DNA of 64,000 nucleotides from Rhodospirillales bacterium (GTDB taxonomy: Bacteria > Pseudomonadota > Alphaproteobacteria > Rhodospirillales > WMHbin7): the NCBI GenBank assembly GCA_016214125.1, contig JACRPC010000010.1, positions 34,175 through 98,174 of the forward strand. The letters are read 5' to 3'. Position 1 is the stretch's first letter. Every line of letters begins with the position of its first letter. Positions 60,391 to 64,000 of this stretch are shown here, piece by piece. Made by a program: the position numbers and the translations under genes. Below the pieces are notes generated by a model, which saw only the letters and a program-made list of their open reading frames with translations, had not been told where the DNA came from and did no database searches.

Positions 60391-61815
60391 ATGAAAATTA
60401 AATCTTTCGTCTGGGGTCTGGGTCTGGCGTTTCTGGTGGGGGCAGGCGTCGCCTCCTGCACCGCCTCGGCCGACGGCCAAAGCCGCGACCTCGCCCGCTT
60501 CATCACGCTGTACGACTACTATGTCGATCCCACCGCCCTGGCCGAGGAGAAACGCACCCAGATGGATTTGTTCCGGGGCGTCGCCCGACGCGTCCAGACG
60601 GCCTATGTTTCGCCGACCGATCCCAAACAGCTCGTCGATCACGCCATCCGGGCGGTCGAGGAGTTGAAGCCGGCGCCCGGCAGCACGCCGCCCAACAAAC
60701 TGGTCGAGACCGGGCTGAACGCCATGCTGGCGTCGCTCGATCCCCATTCGAGCTTGCTCACGCCGGAGCAGTATCGGGACATGGCGGCCAGCACCAAGGG
60801 CGAGTTCGGCGGCCTGGGGATCGAGATTGCCCAGGAGAACGAGCTGATCAAAGTGGTGGCGCCGATCGACGACACCCCGGCCGCCAAGGCCGGATTGAAG
60901 CCCGGCGATTTCATCACCCATGTCGACGACACGCCAATCAAGGGCATGGCGATCGCCCAGGCGGTGAAGCGGCTGCGCGGCCCGCCCAACAGTTCGGTCC
61001 GCGTCACCATCCTGCGCGGCGAGGCGGCGCCTTTTGTGGTGACGCTGGTGCGCGCCATCATCGTGGTCAAGCCGGTGCGCGCCCGCCTGGAGGGCGAGAT
61101 CGGCTATATCCGGCTGACCAGTTTCAACGAACATGCCGACGAAGCCTTGAAGGCGGCGGTGGCCGATCTCGAGCGTCAGGCCGGGGCGCGGATCAAGGGC
61201 TATGTGCTCGATTTGCGCAACAACGCCGGCGGCCTTCTCGATCAGGCGGTGAAGATCAGCGACGCCTTCCTGGAGGCCGGCGAAGTGGTGTCGATCAAAA
61301 GCCGCCGTTCAGGCGAGGAACGCCACAAGGCCGGACCCGGCGATCTGGCGCGCGGCAAGCCGGTGGTGGTGCTGATCAACGCCGGCTCGGCCTCGGCCTC
61401 GGAGATCGTGGCCGGCGCCATCCAGGACCATCGGCGTGGCACCGTCATCGGCGTCACCTCGTTCGGCAAGGGCTCGGTGCAGACCATCATGCCGCTCGAC
61501 CAGGGCTATGCGCTGAAGCTTACCACCGCGCTTTATTACACGCCGTCGGGCCGTTCGATCCAGGCGCGCGGCATCGAGCCCGATCTGGTGGTGGCCGGCG
61601 ATCCGGCCGAGGTGAAGCGCGAGGCCGATCTGACCCACTCGCTCCCGGCTTCCGCCGCCGTGGTGCGCAAACCGCCGCCCAGCCTGCCCGAAAGCGCCTG
61701 CCCCAACGTGGGCGACGGCAAGGACAAGCTCTTGGGCTGCGGCGTGGCGCTGGCGGCGAGCGGCAATCTCGACCGCTTCCTGGCCCAGACCGCACCGACC
61801 ACGGCGGCGCGCTGA
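60391..61815 (+). CDS. S41 family carboxy-terminal processing peptidase (CtpA-like)
   Basis: The 474-residue exported protease trims envelope proteins. The N-terminus is a signal segment ending VASC, a possible lipobox. A PDZ domain (about 150-230, EFGGLGIEIAQENELIKVV) is followed by the S41 catalytic domain with the Ser in GSASASEIVAGA and the Lys in FGKGSVQTIMP. The tail contains two cysteines (SACPNVGDG and LLGCGVAL). It lies upstream of rnhB (9-bp gap) and divergent from the cytochrome operon. A hairpin may mask its ribosome-binding site. Confidence 0.93.
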   Translation: MKIKSFVWGLGLAFLVGAGVASCTASADGQSRDLARFITLYDYYVDPTALAEEKRTQMDLFRGVARRVQTAYVSPTDPKQLVDHAIRAVEELKPAPGSTPPNKLVETGLNAMLASLDPHSSLLTPEQYRDMAASTKGEFGGLGIEIAQENELIKVVAPIDDTPAAKAGLKPGDFITHVDDTPIKGMAIAQAVKRLRGPPNSSVRVTILRGEAAPFVVTLVRAIIVVKPVRARLEGEIGYIRLTSFNEHADEALKAAVADLERQAGARIKGYVLDLRNNAGGLLDQAVKISDAFLEAGEVVSIKSRRSGEERHKAGPGDLARGKPVVVLINAGSASASEIVAGAIQDHRRGTVIGVTSFGKGSVQTIMPLDQGYALKLTTALYYTPSGRSIQARGIEPDLVVAGDPAEVKREADLTHSLPASAAVVRKPPPSLPESACPNVGDGKDKLLGCGVALAASGNLDRFLAQTAPTTAAR

Positions 61816-61824
61816 AATCGCCCG

Positions 61825-62466
61825 ATGGCCGATTTCAGTTTGGAAATCGAGGCCGGGGGTTTGGTGGTCGGCCTCGACGAGGCCGGGCGCGGCCCCTGGG
61901 CCGGTCCGGTGGTTGCCGCCGCCGTCCATCTCGATCAAGCCCGTTTGCCCGAAACCCTCTGGGCGCTCGACGATTCCAAGAAACTTTCCCCCGCAACCCG
62001 CCAAGCTCTGTTCGTCGCCATGCAGGAATCGGAGGCGGTGCGGATCGGACTGGGCCAGGCCAGCGCCGCCGAGATCGACGCGCTTAACATCCTCAAGGCC
62101 ACGTTCCTGGCGATGGCGCGCGCGCTCGACGCACTGGGGCTCAAGCCCGATTGGGCACTGGTCGATGGCAACCGGGCGGCCCCCCTGCCCTGCAAGGTGC
62201 GCCCGGTGATCAAGGGCGATTCCAAGAGCCTGTCGATCGCCGCCGCCTCGGTCGCTGCCAAGGTGAGCCGTGACCGCCTGATGGAAGAATTGGAGGCGCT
62301 TCATCCCGGTTACGGCTTCGCCCGACACAAGGGCTATGGCACCGCCCTGCATCAGACCGCACTCCTTAGGCTGGGCCCCTGTCCGGCCCATCGGCGCAGT
62401 TTCCGGCCTGTGGGTAACGCTTGCGACTCCTTGAAAACAAAAGAGTTGACGGCGAATCCGGCTTGA
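61825..62466 (+). CDS. rnhB: Ribonuclease HII
   Basis: RNase HII (213 residues) nicks DNA at embedded ribonucleotides. The catalytic carboxylates are in [21 protein letters not shown]'s core ([10 protein letters not shown]), the DDSKKLSP motif, [10 protein letters not shown], and the Asp in [15 protein letters not shown] followed by [10 protein letters not shown]. The conserved HKGYGT is present. The C-terminal 25 residues are unremarkable. It immediately precedes the ccrM-like gene (6-bp gap), a linkage known in other alphaproteobacteria. Confidence 0.96.
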   Translation: MADFSLEIEAGGLVVGLDEAGRGPWAGPVVAAAVHLDQARLPETLWALDDSKKLSPATRQALFVAMQESEAVRIGLGQASAAEIDALNILKATFLAMARALDALGLKPDWALVDGNRAAPLPCKVRPVIKGDSKSLSIAAASVAAKVSRDRLMEELEALHPGYGFARHKGYGTALHQTALLRLGPCPAHRRSFRPVGNACDSLKTKELTANPA

Positions 62467-63567
<1,101 letters not shown>

Positions 63568-63690
63568 GGTCATTCGTAAGGATTAGTCTGTTTCTGGGCT
63601 TGCTAAATGGCGGACCCTGACTAAATAATCTTCTGAACAAGACAGCGTGGGGGCAACGCCGTCCTGGAGCCTTTGCAGCAGGAGACGGCC

Positions 63691-63864
63691 ATGGACCTGG
63701 AATGGGTTGCCCAAAGAGCGTGGCGCGAACACCGCCATTGCCCCCAATGCGAAGAAGCCGGCGACCATCACCACACCGAAGACATTCACGCTCATACCGG
63801 CCAACGGGAGATCCGCGCCTGGTGTCCGAATTGCAATTCCGTCCATCGGGTCGAGATCGCCTAA
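63691..63864 (+). CDS. Small zinc-ribbon-like protein, function unknown
   Basis: The 57-residue protein has two CxxC pairs, CPQC (residues 17-20) and CPNC (45-48), around a His-rich middle (DHHHTEDIHAH). This is the spacing of a zinc ribbon. GGAGACGG precedes the ATG at 63691; an upstream in-frame ATG at 63673 lacks such a site. No family recognised. The 123-bp gap from ccrM shows nothing else clear. Confidence 0.62.
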   Translation: MDLEWVAQRAWREHRHCPQCEEAGDHHHTEDIHAHTGQREIRAWCPNCNSVHRVEIA

Positions 63865-63944
63865 CAGGCTGCGGAAAAACCCGGCCTTTGAGCGACGCTC
63901 TCGCCTGGGGCGCTTGCCATGAGGCGGTCTGGCGGGGTCATCGG

Positions 63945-63989
63945 CCGGTTTTTCGGCCCCATTTCCCCTGTTCCGCCCGGTTTTTCGGC
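63945..63989. repeat. Pair of identical 13-mers forming small hairpins at the window end
   Basis: CCGGTTTTTCGGC occurs at 63945-63957 and 63977-63989. Each sits in a potential hairpin (GGCCG/CGGCC and CCGCC/GGCGG arms) with a T-rich loop. They may be parts of a larger intergenic repeat that continues beyond the window. Confidence 0.45.
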
Positions 63990-64000
63990 GGAGTGCGGGC

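Noticed and set aside
63583..63846. 87-codon minus-strand frame with a hydrophobic stretch after ccrM
   Set aside because: Antisense to the small zinc-ribbon gene, which has a good ribosome-binding site and paired CxxC motifs; the minus frame has neither.

Overview
The window is a gene-dense, GC-rich stretch of bacterial chromosome, almost certainly from an alphaproteobacterium and most likely Rhodospirillales (Magnetospirillum-like). This placement is inferred from gene content, not from a database search. Pointers are a CcrM-type GANTC methyltransferase, the aroK-aroB-HlyC/CorC order, ThyX, a KaiB-histidine kinase pair, hflK-hflC-degP, YggT-DUF167-FolD, the b561/SHP/DHC cytochrome module, TRAP transporters and many orphan sensor kinases. 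No insertion sequence, prophage, CRISPR array or rRNA operon was seen. There is one tRNA gene, tRNA-Gly(CCC), at 44.2 kb.

Layout. 0-4.6 kb: the end of kaiB, an overlapping soluble histidine kinase, two diguanylate cyclases and a CBS protein. 4.6-11.5 kb: aroK-aroB-HlyC/CorC on the minus strand, and diverging from it a small membrane protein, a large exported protein and xerD, followed by thyX. 11.5-16.4 kb: two tandem paralogous membrane histidine kinases. 16.5-22.4 kb: Mrp/ApbC with a very His-rich linker, hflK-hflC-degP and a hydrolase. 22.4-30.1 kb: a DUF1127/LysR divergent pair and a tightly overlapping seven-gene minus-strand run (ydbH, ynbE, ydbL, xdhC, a MoeA/MocA-like fusion, sufS-like, sufU-like). 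30.2-33 kb: a Panacea-domain protein, RNase D and CorA. 33.2-44.2 kb: a substrate-binding protein next to a membrane kinase, mutM, an enoyl-CoA hydratase, YggT, DUF167, a divergent FolD, NnrU, a thioredoxin-like protein and another dCache kinase. 44.2-48.3 kb: tRNA-Gly, a LuxR regulator lacking its phospho-acceptor Asp, transketolase and class II aldolase. 48.4-54.9 kb: two unrelated TRAP transporters side by side (DctPQM and TAXI type). 55-64 kb: ChaN, a UbiD-family decarboxylase with its small D subunit, a cytochrome b561-DHC fusion with SHP and free DHC, a carboxy-terminal protease, RNase HII, CcrM and a small zinc-ribbon protein.

How the genes fit together. The window is rich in signalling: five histidine kinases, two diguanylate cyclases, a pseudo-receiver regulator and KaiB. 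Apart from the LuxR protein no response regulator is encoded beside the kinases. Packing is extreme. At least eleven gene pairs on the same strand overlap by ATGA, and several convergent pairs share or abut their stop codons, so terminators are scarce. The observations most worth following are a probable ATT start codon for the YnbE lipoprotein, a FolD homologue missing substrate- and cofactor-binding residues, the b561-DHC fusion with SHP and a second DHC, the XdhC/MocA-like/cysteine-desulfurase run, the 25-His linker in Mrp and the LuxR protein without a phospho-acceptor.
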